A DNA stretch of 43,340 nucleotides, from assembly GCA_024653305.1 (NCBI GenBank), contig JANLFW010000011.1, positions 1,950 to 45,289 on the forward strand, written 5' to 3'. This DNA is from Candidatus Acetothermia bacterium. Lineage in GTDB: Bacteria > Bipolaricaulota > Bipolaricaulia > Bipolaricaulales > Bipolaricaulaceae. Shown here one piece after another: positions 32,136 through 39,771 of this stretch. The notes beneath the pieces are model-generated. The model searched no databases, was not told where the DNA came from, and worked only from the letters and a program-made list of their open reading frames with translations. How positions within the stretch are numbered: position 1 is the first letter of the stretch; every line of letters begins with the position of its first letter. Both the position numbers and the translations under genes were made by a program.

Positions 32136-32616
32136 GGTCGTGGTGGTGGCCCTGGGGAACCCCGACCGGAGCGATGACGGCGTTGGCCCGGCGGTGATTC
32201 GGGCCCTTGAGCCGCGCCCGAATGTGGAGGTGTGGGAGGCGATCAAGGGGGGCCTCCCCCTGGCCCACGCCCTGGTGGGGTTCCCGCGGGCGCTGATCGT
32301 GGACGCGGCCCCGTTCCTGCCGGTGGGGGAGGTGGCCCTGTTCCCCCTCATCCCGACCCTCTCTCACGGAGGGGAGAGGGGGAGGGGGGAAACCCTTCCC
32401 CGCAGTAGGGGAGGACCAGGGGCCGGCTGGCCGCACGGCCTGGGCCTCGCCCGGGCCCTGGCCGCCTTGCGCGCCGCGGGCCTGGACATCCCCGAGGCCT
32501 GGGCGCTGGGGATCGGGATACCCCCGGATCCCCCGTTCCGGCGCGGCTTGTCTCCGGAGGTCCGCCGGGCGGTGCCCCGGGCGGTGGCAGAGGTGAGACG
32601 ATGGCTGATGAGCTGA
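32098..32616 (+). CDS. Hydrogenase maturation endopeptidase, with an in-frame repeat insertion
   Basis: 172-aa protease of the HycI/HoxW/FrcD type that cleaves the C-terminal peptide of the NiFe large subunit after nickel insertion. GNPDRSDDGVGPAVI near residues 21-35 holds a nickel-sensing acidic residue, and VDAAPFLPVG near 62 holds the second. The usual later histidine is probably that of WPHGLGLARAL. Between these, about 24 residues (LIPTLSHGGERGRGETLPRS) are encoded by a CCCTC/GAGGG hairpin repeat and are foreign to the family. The gene starts inside mvhA (37-base overlap). Activity seems likely because insertion falls in a loop, but this is untested. Confidence 0.82.
   Translation: MLTGTSPAVLADRVVVVALGNPDRSDDGVGPAVIRALEPRPNVEVWEAIKGGLPLAHALVGFPRALIVDAAPFLPVGEVALFPLIPTLSHGGERGRGETLPRSRGGPGAGWPHGLGLARALAALRAAGLDIPEAWALGIGIPPDPPFRRGLSPEVRRAVPRAVAEVRRWLMS
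32357..32380. repeat. CCCTCTC hairpin repeat inside the maturation protease gene
   Basis: CCCTCTC (32357-32363) pairs with GAGAGGG (32374-32380); flanking G-rich sequence extends to about 32410. It has inserted without breaking the reading frame. Confidence 0.6.
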
Positions 32617-32996
32617 GGCTTTCCCGGGAGGCGCTCGCCGCCCCGTTCGTGCGCAAGGTGGAGGAACTGTCCGGCCAGAACCTGTACGCTTGCTACCAGT
32701 GCGGCAAGTGCGCCGCAGGGTGCCTGTTCACCGAGGCCATGGACGCCCTCCCCAACCAGGTGCTGCGCCGGGTCCAGCTTGGGGACGAATCGGTGCTCGC
32801 CGCCTCTGCCCCGTGGGCGTGCGCCTCCTGCCTGGCGTGCGCGGTGCGTTGCCCGAAGGGGGTGGACGTGGCCCGGGTCATGGAGGCGCTGCGGCTCCTC
32901 TCCCTGCGCCGCGGCCTGCCGCACCTCGACCCGAGGGCGACGGCAGGGGTCCCCCAGATCGCCCTGGTGGGGGCGTTTCGCAAATTGACCCCGTGA
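32601..32996 (+). CDS. hdrC: Heterodisulfide reductase-like subunit C
   Basis: 131-aa dicluster ferredoxin that carries electrons between HdrA and HdrB. Two CxxCxxCxxxC motifs: YACYQCGKCAAGCL near residues 29-42 and CASCLACAVRCPKG near 74-87, with the family's EAMDALPNQVLRRVQLGD between them. Small, like standalone HdrC (usual 130-190 aa). ATG overlaps the protease gene by 16 bases. Its stop codon is part of a 7-base repeat unit. Confidence 0.93.
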   Translation: MADELRLSREALAAPFVRKVEELSGQNLYACYQCGKCAAGCLFTEAMDALPNQVLRRVQLGDESVLAASAPWACASCLACAVRCPKGVDVARVMEALRLLSLRRGLPHLDPRATAGVPQIALVGAFRKLTP

Positions 32997-33013
32997 ACCG
33001 TGATCAGTGGGGG
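32993..33013. repeat. 7-base repeat at hdrC/hdrB junction
   Basis: GTGAACC, GTGATCA, GTGGGGG in register, spanning the hdrC stop codon. Related sequence (GATCACGGATCC) recurs at 33103-33114 in the hdrB N-terminal coding region. Confidence 0.5.
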
Positions 33014-33021
33014 AAGGAAGA

Positions 33022-33966
33022 ATGAGCGGAGTTGAAAACCGGCGACAGGAACGGAAAAGCGAGGAGGCGGCGGTGGCTCGCGGCCCTCAGGAACGGAACT
33101 TCCGATCACGGATCCCGTACTTCCCCGGCTGCGCGATGAAGGATCAGGCCCGGGACTACGAGCGGGCCGCCCAGGCCGCGCTCGCCGCCCTCGGCTGCGA
33201 GCTCGTCGAGCTCCCCCGTTGGAACTGCTGCGGCACCGTGTACTCCCTGGCCAACGATGACCTGATGCGCCACGTGGGCCCGGTGCGGAACCTGATCCGC
33301 GTCCAGGACATGGGCGAGTCCCGGGTCCTCACCCTGTGCGCGATGTGCTACGGGACCCTCAGGCGGTCGGCCCGGTTCGTGGCCGCCGACCCGGAGCGGC
33401 TCTCGCGGATCAACGCGTTCATGAGCGACGAGCACGACTACCGCGGCGGGGTGGAGGTGCTCCACCTCCTCGGGTTCCTGCGGGACGTGGTGGGATACGA
33501 AAACCTGGCATCCAAGGTTGTCCGCCCCCTCACGGGGGTGCGGGCCGCGCCGTACTACGGGTGTACCCTGGTGCGGCCGCGGGAGGTAGGGGTGGACGAC
33601 CCCGACCGGTCGGAGGTCCTCGAGCGGGTGCTCTCGGCCCTGGGGGCGGAGGTCGCCGAGTTCCCGTACAAGGTGGAGTGCTGCGGGGCGTACCTGACGG
33701 TGGGGGCGCCGGCGATCGTGGCGGGGCGGGTGAGGGACATCGTCGCTTCGGCCGCGGCCAATGGGGCGGACCTGATCGTCACCAGTTGTCCACTCTGTCA
33801 GTTCAACCTGGAGGCGCGCCGGCCGGGGACCGGGCCGCGGCTGCCCGTCGTGTACCTGGGCCAGCTCCTGGCCTGGGCCCTAGGGGCGGACGCCTGCCTC
33901 CCGCCCGAGGCGGAGGCCCTGATCCAGGGGACCACCCCGGCGGCCGCCGGTGCGCAACAGAGGTGA
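33022..33966 (+). CDS. hdrB: Heterodisulfide reductase-like subunit B
   Basis: 314-aa HdrB with both CCG domains that bind the special catalytic [4Fe-4S] clusters: IPYFPGCAMK, WNCCGTVYS, LCAMCYG, then YYGCTLVRP, VECCGAYLT and SCPLCQFN. Start ATG 33022 preceded by GGGAAGGAAG. About 30 residues before the first conserved block (RQERKSEEAAVARG) have no family counterpart and contain repeat-like DNA. In methanogens HdrB reduces CoM-CoB heterodisulfide; here, where fumarate-reductase-like genes follow immediately, the acceptor may differ. A thiol/disulfide or an electron-transfer role to the Frd pair are both possible. Confidence 0.93.
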   Translation: MSGVENRRQERKSEEAAVARGPQERNFRSRIPYFPGCAMKDQARDYERAAQAALAALGCELVELPRWNCCGTVYSLANDDLMRHVGPVRNLIRVQDMGESRVLTLCAMCYGTLRRSARFVAADPERLSRINAFMSDEHDYRGGVEVLHLLGFLRDVVGYENLASKVVRPLTGVRAAPYYGCTLVRPREVGVDDPDRSEVLERVLSALGAEVAEFPYKVECCGAYLTVGAPAIVAGRVRDIVASAAANGADLIVTSCPLCQFNLEARRPGTGPRLPVVYLGQLLAWALGADACLPPEAEALIQGTTPAAAGAQQR

Positions 33967-33970
33967 GGGG

Positions 33971-34654
33971 ATGACCAGAGATCAAGGGATGCTCACCGTG
34001 TACATCATGGGCAAGGGGTACCGCGTGCCCGCAGGCCTCACGATCATGAAGGCCATGGAGTACGCGGGGTACCGCCTGGTGCGGGGCTGTGGGTGCCGCG
34101 GCGGCTACTGCGGGGCCTGCGCCACCGTGTACCGTCTGCCCGGGGATTACCGCCTCTACGCCGATCTCGCTTGCCAGACCACGGTTCAGGACGGCATGTA
34201 CATCGCTCAACTGCCGTTCACACCGGCCGAGCGGGCCGACTACCAGCTGTCCCAGCTGGCCCCCCGGGGGGAAACGCTCCTCGCCCTGTACCCGGAGCTG
34301 GCGCGGTGCGTGGCCTGCAACACGTGCACCAGGGCCTGCCCCCAGAAGCTGGAGGTGATGGACGCCGTCCAGGCCGCCCTGCGTGGGGATATCCGGCAGG
34401 TGGCCGAGCTCACCTTCGACTGCGTCCAGTGCGGCCTGTGTGCCATGCGCTGTCCGGCGGAGATCGCCCACTACCACGTGTGGCAGCTCGCCCGGCGCCT
34501 CTGCGGGGCCTACCTCACCCCCCGCGCCCAGCACCTGGCCCGGCGGGTGGCCGAGGTGGAGTCCGGGGCTTTCGACGCTGAGCTGGACCGGCTGATGGGC
34601 ATGGGCAAGGACGAGTTGGCCAAGGCATACCAGGCCCGGGACATCGAGCCCTGA
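33971..34654 (+). CDS. Fumarate reductase-like iron-sulfur subunit
   Basis: 227-aa protein with an N-terminal [2Fe-2S] ferredoxin domain (CGCRGGYCGACA, then LACQT) and two complete CxxCxxCxxxCP motifs (CVACNTCTRACP near 108-119, CVQCGLCAMRCP near 148-159). It resembles FrdB/SdhB, but both C-terminal sites are full [4Fe-4S] motifs instead of one [4Fe-4S] and one [3Fe-4S], closer to the FrdB-like part of methanogen thiol:fumarate reductase TfrB. In TfrB this part is fused to an HdrB-like domain; here hdrB is the separate gene just upstream. No membrane-anchor gene exists nearby, so the enzyme is soluble. Confidence 0.75.
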   Translation: MTRDQGMLTVYIMGKGYRVPAGLTIMKAMEYAGYRLVRGCGCRGGYCGACATVYRLPGDYRLYADLACQTTVQDGMYIAQLPFTPAERADYQLSQLAPRGETLLALYPELARCVACNTCTRACPQKLEVMDAVQAALRGDIRQVAELTFDCVQCGLCAMRCPAEIAHYHVWQLARRLCGAYLTPRAQHLARRVAEVESGAFDAELDRLMGMGKDELAKAYQARDIEP

Positions 34655-34665
34655 GGAGGGAGCGG

Positions 34666-36321
34666 GTGGCCACGTATCCGAAGGAGATGCAGGAATCGAT
34701 CGCGCGGGTGGAAGCAACGCGCCCCCAGCGCATGAAAGCGGGGTTTCCCCGCCTTTCCCTGGCCGAGCAGGAGGCGCTCCTCAGGGGGTTTCACCCCGAC
34801 TACAAGGAAGGTGGCAAGCGCCCACTCCGAGTGGGGCCGTCGCAGGGGGAGTTCGTGCCCCATGAGGTGGCCGACCTCCTCGAGGCCTACCCCCTCCTCG
34901 ACCCACGGGAGGTGGACCTAAGCGAGGTGGACTACGACGTGGACGTGCTCGTGATCGGGGGCGGCGGGGCGGGAACGGTGGCCGCGCTGTGGGCGTGCGA
35001 AGCTGGCATCCCCGCCAACCGCATCCTCATCGCCACCAAGCTCCGCCATGGGGACTCCAACTCGATGATGGCCCAAGGGGGCATCCAGGCCGCGGACAAG
35101 CCCCACGACTTCCCGGCCATCCACTACCTGGACGTGATCGGCGGGGGGCACTTCGCGGGCGATCCCAAACTGGTACGGGCCCTGGTCCAGGACGGCCCGA
35201 TGATCATCCGCTGGCACGAGGCGCTCGGGGTGATGTACGACAAAGGTCCCGATGGGACGATGATCACCATCCACGGCGGGGGCACGTCGAGAAGGCGCAT
35301 GCACTCGGCCAAGGACTACACGGGGATGGAGATCATGCGGGTGCTGCGGGACGAGGCGAGGAGCCGGGGGATTCCCGTGCTCGAGTTCTCCCCGGCGGTG
35401 GAGCTCCTCACCGATGTCCACGGCCAGGTGGCCGGAGCGGTGCTGTGGAACCTGGAGACGGAGGAGTACCTGATCGTGCGGGCCAAGGCCACCGTGCTCG
35501 CCACCGGCGGTTGGGGGCGCTTGCACATCCAGGGCTTCCCCACTACCAACCACTACGGGGCGACCGCCGATGGCCTGGTGCTCGCGTACCGGGTGGGAGC
35601 CAGGCTACGCGACCTGGATTCCGTACAGTACCACCCGACCGGGGCAGCGTATCCGGAGCAGCTCGTGGGCCTGCTCATCACCGAGAAGGTGCGGGGTTTG
35701 GACGCCCAGCCGGTGAACAGGGATGGGGAGCTCTTCGTGCACCCGCTTGAGCCGCGGGACGTGGAGTCGGCCGCGTTCATCCGGGAGTGCATGCCCCTGG
35801 AGCAAGGTGGGCGGGGCCTCGGGGTGGTGACCCCCACCGGGATGGTCGGGGTGTGGCTGGACACGCCGATGGTGGATATGATCCACGGCAAGGGCACGTT
35901 CCAGCGGGCCCTTTCCAGCATCTGGCGGATGTACGTGCGGTTCGACATCGACCCCACCCGCGAGCCGATCCTCGTCTACCCCAGCCTCCACTACCAGAAC
36001 GGGGGGGTGGCGATCGACGAGAACGGGTGGACAGGGATCCCGGGCCTGTTCGCCGGGGGGGAGGTGGAGGGCGGCGTTCACGGCAAGAATCGGCTGATGG
36101 GGAACTCGCTTCTTGACTACAACGTGTTCGGTCGCCGGGCTGGGCTCGCTGCCGCAGCTTGGGCCAAGGAGGCCCGCGTGGGCCGCCTGACCCTGGCCCA
36201 CGTCAAGCGGTACGTGGAACAACTCAAGGCGGCGGCGGTCCCCAAAGAGCGGCGGGCGCCGCTGCTCCTGCCCGACTACCGCGGCGAGCGGGTCCTGGCA
36301 CGGATGGTGGACCTCCTATGA
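34666..36321 (+). CDS. Fumarate reductase/succinate dehydrogenase-like flavoprotein
   Basis: 551-aa FAD protein of the FrdA/SdhA/TfrA superfamily, likely reducing fumarate to succinate in the cytoplasm. GTG start after GAGGAGGGAGCG. Features are VIGGGGAGTVAAL near 96-108 (FAD), HGDSNSMMAQGGIQAA near 127, QYHPTG with H323, LLITEKVRG with the probable catalytic arginine, LHYQNGGVAIDENG near 440 and RLMGNSLLDYNVFGRRAG near 475. Differences from true FrdA/SdhA: a roughly 90-residue N-terminal extension, and the usual RGEGG is RGLDA. Both make the substrate assignment less than certain. Confidence 0.8.
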   Translation: MATYPKEMQESIARVEATRPQRMKAGFPRLSLAEQEALLRGFHPDYKEGGKRPLRVGPSQGEFVPHEVADLLEAYPLLDPREVDLSEVDYDVDVLVIGGGGAGTVAALWACEAGIPANRILIATKLRHGDSNSMMAQGGIQAADKPHDFPAIHYLDVIGGGHFAGDPKLVRALVQDGPMIIRWHEALGVMYDKGPDGTMITIHGGGTSRRRMHSAKDYTGMEIMRVLRDEARSRGIPVLEFSPAVELLTDVHGQVAGAVLWNLETEEYLIVRAKATVLATGGWGRLHIQGFPTTNHYGATADGLVLAYRVGARLRDLDSVQYHPTGAAYPEQLVGLLITEKVRGLDAQPVNRDGELFVHPLEPRDVESAAFIRECMPLEQGGRGLGVVTPTGMVGVWLDTPMVDMIHGKGTFQRALSSIWRMYVRFDIDPTREPILVYPSLHYQNGGVAIDENGWTGIPGLFAGGEVEGGVHGKNRLMGNSLLDYNVFGRRAGLAAAAWAKEARVGRLTLAHVKRYVEQLKAAAVPKERRAPLLLPDYRGERVLARMVDLL

Positions 36322-36644
36322 TCGTGGATGAGAAGGCGGTGGCGAAGCGGTGGCGGGTGCCCAAGGGCCACGTGTACGTCCTGGAGGACGTGTGCAAAGG
36401 GTGCGGGTTCTGCATCGAGTTCTGCCCCCGGAAGGTGCTCGTCCGGGCTGATCACTACAACGCGAAAGGGTACCACCCCCCCGAGGTGGTCGACGCCGAG
36501 GCGTGCGTGATGTGCGGGTTCTGCGAGCTCATCTGCCCGGATTTCGCCATCTGGACGGAGAAAGGCGAGACAGGCAAGTTGGCGTCGGGGATGAACCCCG
36601 ACGACGGACGCCCAACCGGGGAAGGCGGTAACGGTGCCAGGTAA
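36318..36644 (+). CDS. korD: 2-oxoacid:ferredoxin oxidoreductase delta (ferredoxin) subunit
   Basis: 108-aa dicluster ferredoxin subunit. VCKGCGFCIEFCPRKVL near residues 28-44 and ACVMCGFCELICPDFAIW near 66-83 bind two [4Fe-4S] clusters, passing electrons from the thiamine diphosphate centre in KorB to external ferredoxin. ATG overlaps the flavoprotein stop (ATGA), so the frdA-like gene and kor genes are translationally coupled. Its hydrophilic C-terminal tail overlaps korA by 11 bases. Confidence 0.92.
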   Translation: MIVDEKAVAKRWRVPKGHVYVLEDVCKGCGFCIEFCPRKVLVRADHYNAKGYHPPEVVDAEACVMCGFCELICPDFAIWTEKGETGKLASGMNPDDGRPTGEGGNGAR

Positions 36645-37785
36645 GGCGATCCTCTCCGGCGTGCACTTCATGAACGGCGACGAGGCCATCGCCGAGGGGG
36701 CGATCGCCGCCGGGTGCCGGTTCTTCGCGGCCTACCCGATCACCCCCCAGTCGGAGATCGCGGAGCGGCTGGCGTGGCGGCTGCCCCGGGTGGGGGGGAT
36801 GTTCATCCAGATGGAGGACGAGCTAGGGGCGATGGCGGCGGTGGTCGGGGCGGCGTGGGGCGGGGCCAAGGCGATGACGGCCACCTCCGGTCCCGGGTTC
36901 TCCCTGATGATGGAAAACCTAGGCCTGGCGATCATGACCGAGACCCCGTGCGTGGTGGTGGACGTGCAGCGGGGCGCGCCCTCGACCGGCCTCCCCACCG
37001 CGGTGGGCCAAGGGGACATGATGCAGGCCCGCTGGGGATCCCACGGCCACTACGAGATCATCGCCCTCGCTCCTTCCTCCCCCCAGGAGTCGTTCGACCT
37101 CGCCGTGCGCGCGTTTGCGCTCTCGGAGCGGTTCCGGGTGCCGGTGCTCCTCCTCACCGACGAGGTCGTTGGCCACATGTACGAGCGGGTGGAGATCCCG
37201 GAAGAGGTGCCGATCGCCCCCCGCCGCCGGCCCCAGGTGCCCCCGGACCGGTTCATCCCCTACCAGCCCGATCCCGATCTCGTGCCCCCCATGGCCTGTG
37301 CCGGGGAAGGGTACCGCATCCACGTCACCGGCCTCACCCACGACGAGCGCGGCTACCCGGACATGTCCGCCGAGGCCCACGACCGACTGGTGCGTCGCCT
37401 GTGCGACAAGATCCTGCGCTTTCGGGACGAGTTCACGTTCTACGAAGCGGTCGACCTAGATGACGCCGAGATCGCCGTGGTCTCCTACGGGATCTCGGCC
37501 CGGGTCGCCCATGGGGCGCTGGCCCTGGCCCGCGAGCAGGGGATCAAGGCCGGCATGCTCCGCCTGATCACGGCGTGGCCGTTCCCCGATCCTGTGGTGC
37601 GGTCCCTGGCCGATCGGGTCCGGGGGATCGTGGTGGTGGAGCTGAACTTGGGGCAGATGTCGCGGGAGGTGGAGCGGGCCGTGCGGGGGAAGGTCCCGGT
37701 GATCGGGGTCTACCACGCCGGGGGGCGGATCCACACCCCGGAGGAGGTGCTCTCCGGGATCGAGGAGGTGGTGCGATGCCGGTGA
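36634..37785 (+). CDS. korA: 2-oxoacid:ferredoxin oxidoreductase alpha subunit
   Basis: 383-aa alpha subunit, pyrimidine-binding half of the enzyme. MNGDEAIAEGAIAAGCRFFA then AYPITPQSEIAERLAWRLP, MEDELGAMAAVVGAAWGGAK, TATSGPGFSLMMENLGLAIM, QRGAPSTGLPT are all conserved. Size is typical for KorA/VorB-type alpha chains. The reaction is 2-oxoacid + CoA + oxidised ferredoxin to acyl-CoA + CO2 + reduced ferredoxin, or the reverse. 2-oxoglutarate is favoured over branched-chain or other acids because of the fumarase/fumarate reductase neighbours; sequence alone does not settle it. Confidence 0.92.
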   Translation: MPGKAILSGVHFMNGDEAIAEGAIAAGCRFFAAYPITPQSEIAERLAWRLPRVGGMFIQMEDELGAMAAVVGAAWGGAKAMTATSGPGFSLMMENLGLAIMTETPCVVVDVQRGAPSTGLPTAVGQGDMMQARWGSHGHYEIIALAPSSPQESFDLAVRAFALSERFRVPVLLLTDEVVGHMYERVEIPEEVPIAPRRRPQVPPDRFIPYQPDPDLVPPMACAGEGYRIHVTGLTHDERGYPDMSAEAHDRLVRRLCDKILRFRDEFTFYEAVDLDDAEIAVVSYGISARVAHGALALAREQGIKAGMLRLITAWPFPDPVVRSLADRVRGIVVVELNLGQMSREVERAVRGKVPVIGVYHAGGRIHTPEEVLSGIEEVVRCR

Positions 37786-38639
37786 AGACGAAGCCGATCC
37801 CCGAGGCGGTGCCCGGGGTGCGACACCCGATGGAGAAGTACCTGCGCACCGACCGCCTCCCCCACATCTGGTGCGCCGGCTGCGGGCTGGGCTCGGCCCT
37901 GTCCTGCTTCCTGTACGCGCTCGATGAGCTGGGGTGGGATCCGAACTCGGTGGCGGTGGTGTCCGGGATCGGCTGCACCGGGCGCATCGCCGGCTACGTG
38001 CGCCTGGACTCCTACCACACCACCCACGGCCGGGCGATCCCGTTCGCCACCGGGCTTAAACTCGCCAAGCCCGATCTTCACGTGGTCGTGTTCTCCGGGG
38101 ATGGGGACCTGTTCGCCATTGGCGGCAATCACTTCATCCACGCCGCCCGGCGCAACGTGGACCTCACCATCCTGTGCGTGAACAACTTCAACTACGGGAT
38201 GACCGGGGGCCAGGTGGGGCCGACGACCCCGCTCGAGGGCTTGACCACCACCACCCCGTACGGGAACTTCGAGCACCCGTTCAACCTCGTGCACCTGGCC
38301 GCCTCGGCCGGGGCGAGCTACGTGGCCCGGTGGACGGCCCTCGACGGCCGGCGACTTCAGCGGGCGATGGTGGAGGCGATGTCCAAGAAGGGGCTCACGT
38401 TTGTGGAGATCCTGTCGCCTTGCCCCACCAACTACGGCCGGCGCAACAAGCTGGGGGAGGGCCTCGATGAGCTCCGCTACTACGCCCAGCACGCCCTGAT
38501 CCGCCACGGCGCCGATCCCAAGGAGGCGGAGATCGTCCCGGGGAACGACTTCCTCGTGGGGAAGTTCGTGGACGTGGAGAAGCCGACCTACCTCGAGATG
38601 TACGAGGCCAAGGTCAGGGAACTGGGAGGGAAGCGATGA
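37776..38639 (+). CDS. korB: 2-oxoacid:ferredoxin oxidoreductase beta subunit
   Basis: 287-aa thiamine-diphosphate-binding beta subunit. WCAGCGLGSALSCFL near residue 30 gives cysteines for the proximal cluster, VSGIGCTGRIAGYV, THGRAIPFATGLKLA, and the TPP motif GDGDLFAIGGNHFIHAAR to LCVNNFNYGMTGGQ near 110-150. SPCPTNYGRRN occurs near 214. Overlaps korA by 10 bases and the fumarase alpha gene by 4, indicating one transcript and coupling. Confidence 0.93.
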   Translation: MPVKTKPIPEAVPGVRHPMEKYLRTDRLPHIWCAGCGLGSALSCFLYALDELGWDPNSVAVVSGIGCTGRIAGYVRLDSYHTTHGRAIPFATGLKLAKPDLHVVVFSGDGDLFAIGGNHFIHAARRNVDLTILCVNNFNYGMTGGQVGPTTPLEGLTTTTPYGNFEHPFNLVHLAASAGASYVARWTALDGRRLQRAMVEAMSKKGLTFVEILSPCPTNYGRRNKLGEGLDELRYYAQHALIRHGADPKEAEIVPGNDFLVGKFVDVEKPTYLEMYEAKVRELGGKR

Positions 38640-39487
38640 AGCTTGTGGAGGCGCTGGTCGCGGCGGTGGCCAAGGCGGCCGTGGATCTACCGGCGGACGT
38701 GGTACGGGCGCTTGAGCGGGCCCGGGATCGGGAGGAAGGCCCTGCCCGAGTGCAGCTCGAGGCGATCCTCCGGAACGTCGAGATCGCCCGCGAGGGCCGG
38801 GTTCCGATCTGCCAGGACACGGGCACGCTCTCGTTTTTCGTCCGGTTCGGCGTGGGGTTCCCTCATCTTGCGGAGCTGCGGGCGGCGCTTCCCGGGGCGG
38901 CGCGGGCGGCCACGAAGGTGGTGCCCCTGCGGCCGAACACGGTCCACCCGCTCACCGGGGGGAACCCCGGGGACAACACCGGCCGGCTCATACCGGCCAT
39001 CACCTGGGAGCCGGTGGATGGGAACGAAGTGGAGATCTACGTCCTCCCCAAGGGCGGGGGATCGGAGAACTGCTGCGCCCTCCGGATGCTTCCTCCCGGG
39101 GTGGGCCTCAAGGGGGTGAAGGAAGCGGTGGTGGAGCACGTGGTGGGATGCGGGGGCCTCCCCTGTCCACCCACGGTGGTCGGGGTCGGGATCGGCGGTG
39201 GAGCCGACCTCGCCCTCAAGCTCGGGAAGGTGGCCCTCCTCCGCCCGGTGGGGGAGCGCCATCCCGAGCCCCAAGTTGCTGCCCTGGAGGCGGAGCTTGA
39301 GGAGCTGATCAACGGCTCTGGGGTGGGTCCGATGGGGCTTGGGGGCAACACCACCGTGCTCGCCGTGCATGTGGAGTACGCCCATCGCCACCCGGCGTCG
39401 CTCCCGGTGGGGATCGTGGTCCAGTGCTGGGCCGACCGCCGCGCCACGGTTCGGGTGCGTCCCGATGGGACGGTAGAGGTGCTATGA
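38636..39487 (+). CDS. Class I fumarate hydratase alpha subunit
   Basis: 283-aa catalytic subunit of the two-subunit [4Fe-4S] fumarase (FumA N-terminal/TtdA type), interconverting malate and fumarate. Cluster cysteines: ICQDTGTLSFF near residue 60, GGGSENCCALRML near 142, and CGGLPCPPTVVGVGIGG near 182. Also GPMGLGGNTTVLAVH near 228. Fumarase rather than L-tartrate dehydratase is favoured by the malic-enzyme and fumarate-reductase-like neighbours. ATG overlaps korB by 4 bases. The beta subunit is displaced by an inserted segment, unlike the usual adjacency. Confidence 0.9.
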   Translation: MKLVEALVAAVAKAAVDLPADVVRALERARDREEGPARVQLEAILRNVEIAREGRVPICQDTGTLSFFVRFGVGFPHLAELRAALPGAARAATKVVPLRPNTVHPLTGGNPGDNTGRLIPAITWEPVDGNEVEIYVLPKGGGSENCCALRMLPPGVGLKGVKEAVVEHVVGCGGLPCPPTVVGVGIGGGADLALKLGKVALLRPVGERHPEPQVAALEAELEELINGSGVGPMGLGGNTTVLAVHVEYAHRHPASLPVGIVVQCWADRRATVRVRPDGTVEVL

Positions 39488-39500
39488 ATGCCCCGCTGGT

Positions 39501-39590
39501 CCTTCGGCCACGCGGACAACTTCGGAACGCCGCGGCTAGAAATCCACATAGGAATGGGCCCCGGAGCCTCCGGTTACGCGGAGAACTTCC
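39501..39590. repeat. Imperfect direct repeat in the fumarase spacer
   Basis: CCTTCGGCCACGCGGACAAC (39501-39520) and CCTCCGGTTACGCGGAGAAC (39567-39586) align, as do the bases after each (TTC with GGAA / CGAT). The copies are 66 bases apart in the non-coding stretch after the fumarase alpha gene. Confidence 0.55.
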
Positions 39591-39716
39591 GATCCCCACG
39601 GCTCGACGACGTCCCGGCTCAGAGATGGACGTCTCCAACAGGAGAACCCAGGCATTGCTGAGGTCAACCGTTTCTGGGTATCATGAAACCGACTTGCCGA
39701 AGCAGTGGAAATCCGC

Positions 39717-39735
39717 GTGCCGCAGGTCCGCGGAC
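39717..39735. repeat. Palindrome GTCCGCGGAC left of the GxxExxY gene
   Basis: Perfect 10-base palindrome (39726-39735) within GTGCCGCAGGTCC-G-CGGAC, the same unit as at 4791. Matching stems lie on the other side of the GxxExxY gene. Confidence 0.6.
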
Positions 39736-39771
39736 TCAAAAACCGTCAGGAAGGCTCCCGGGTGCCCAACC

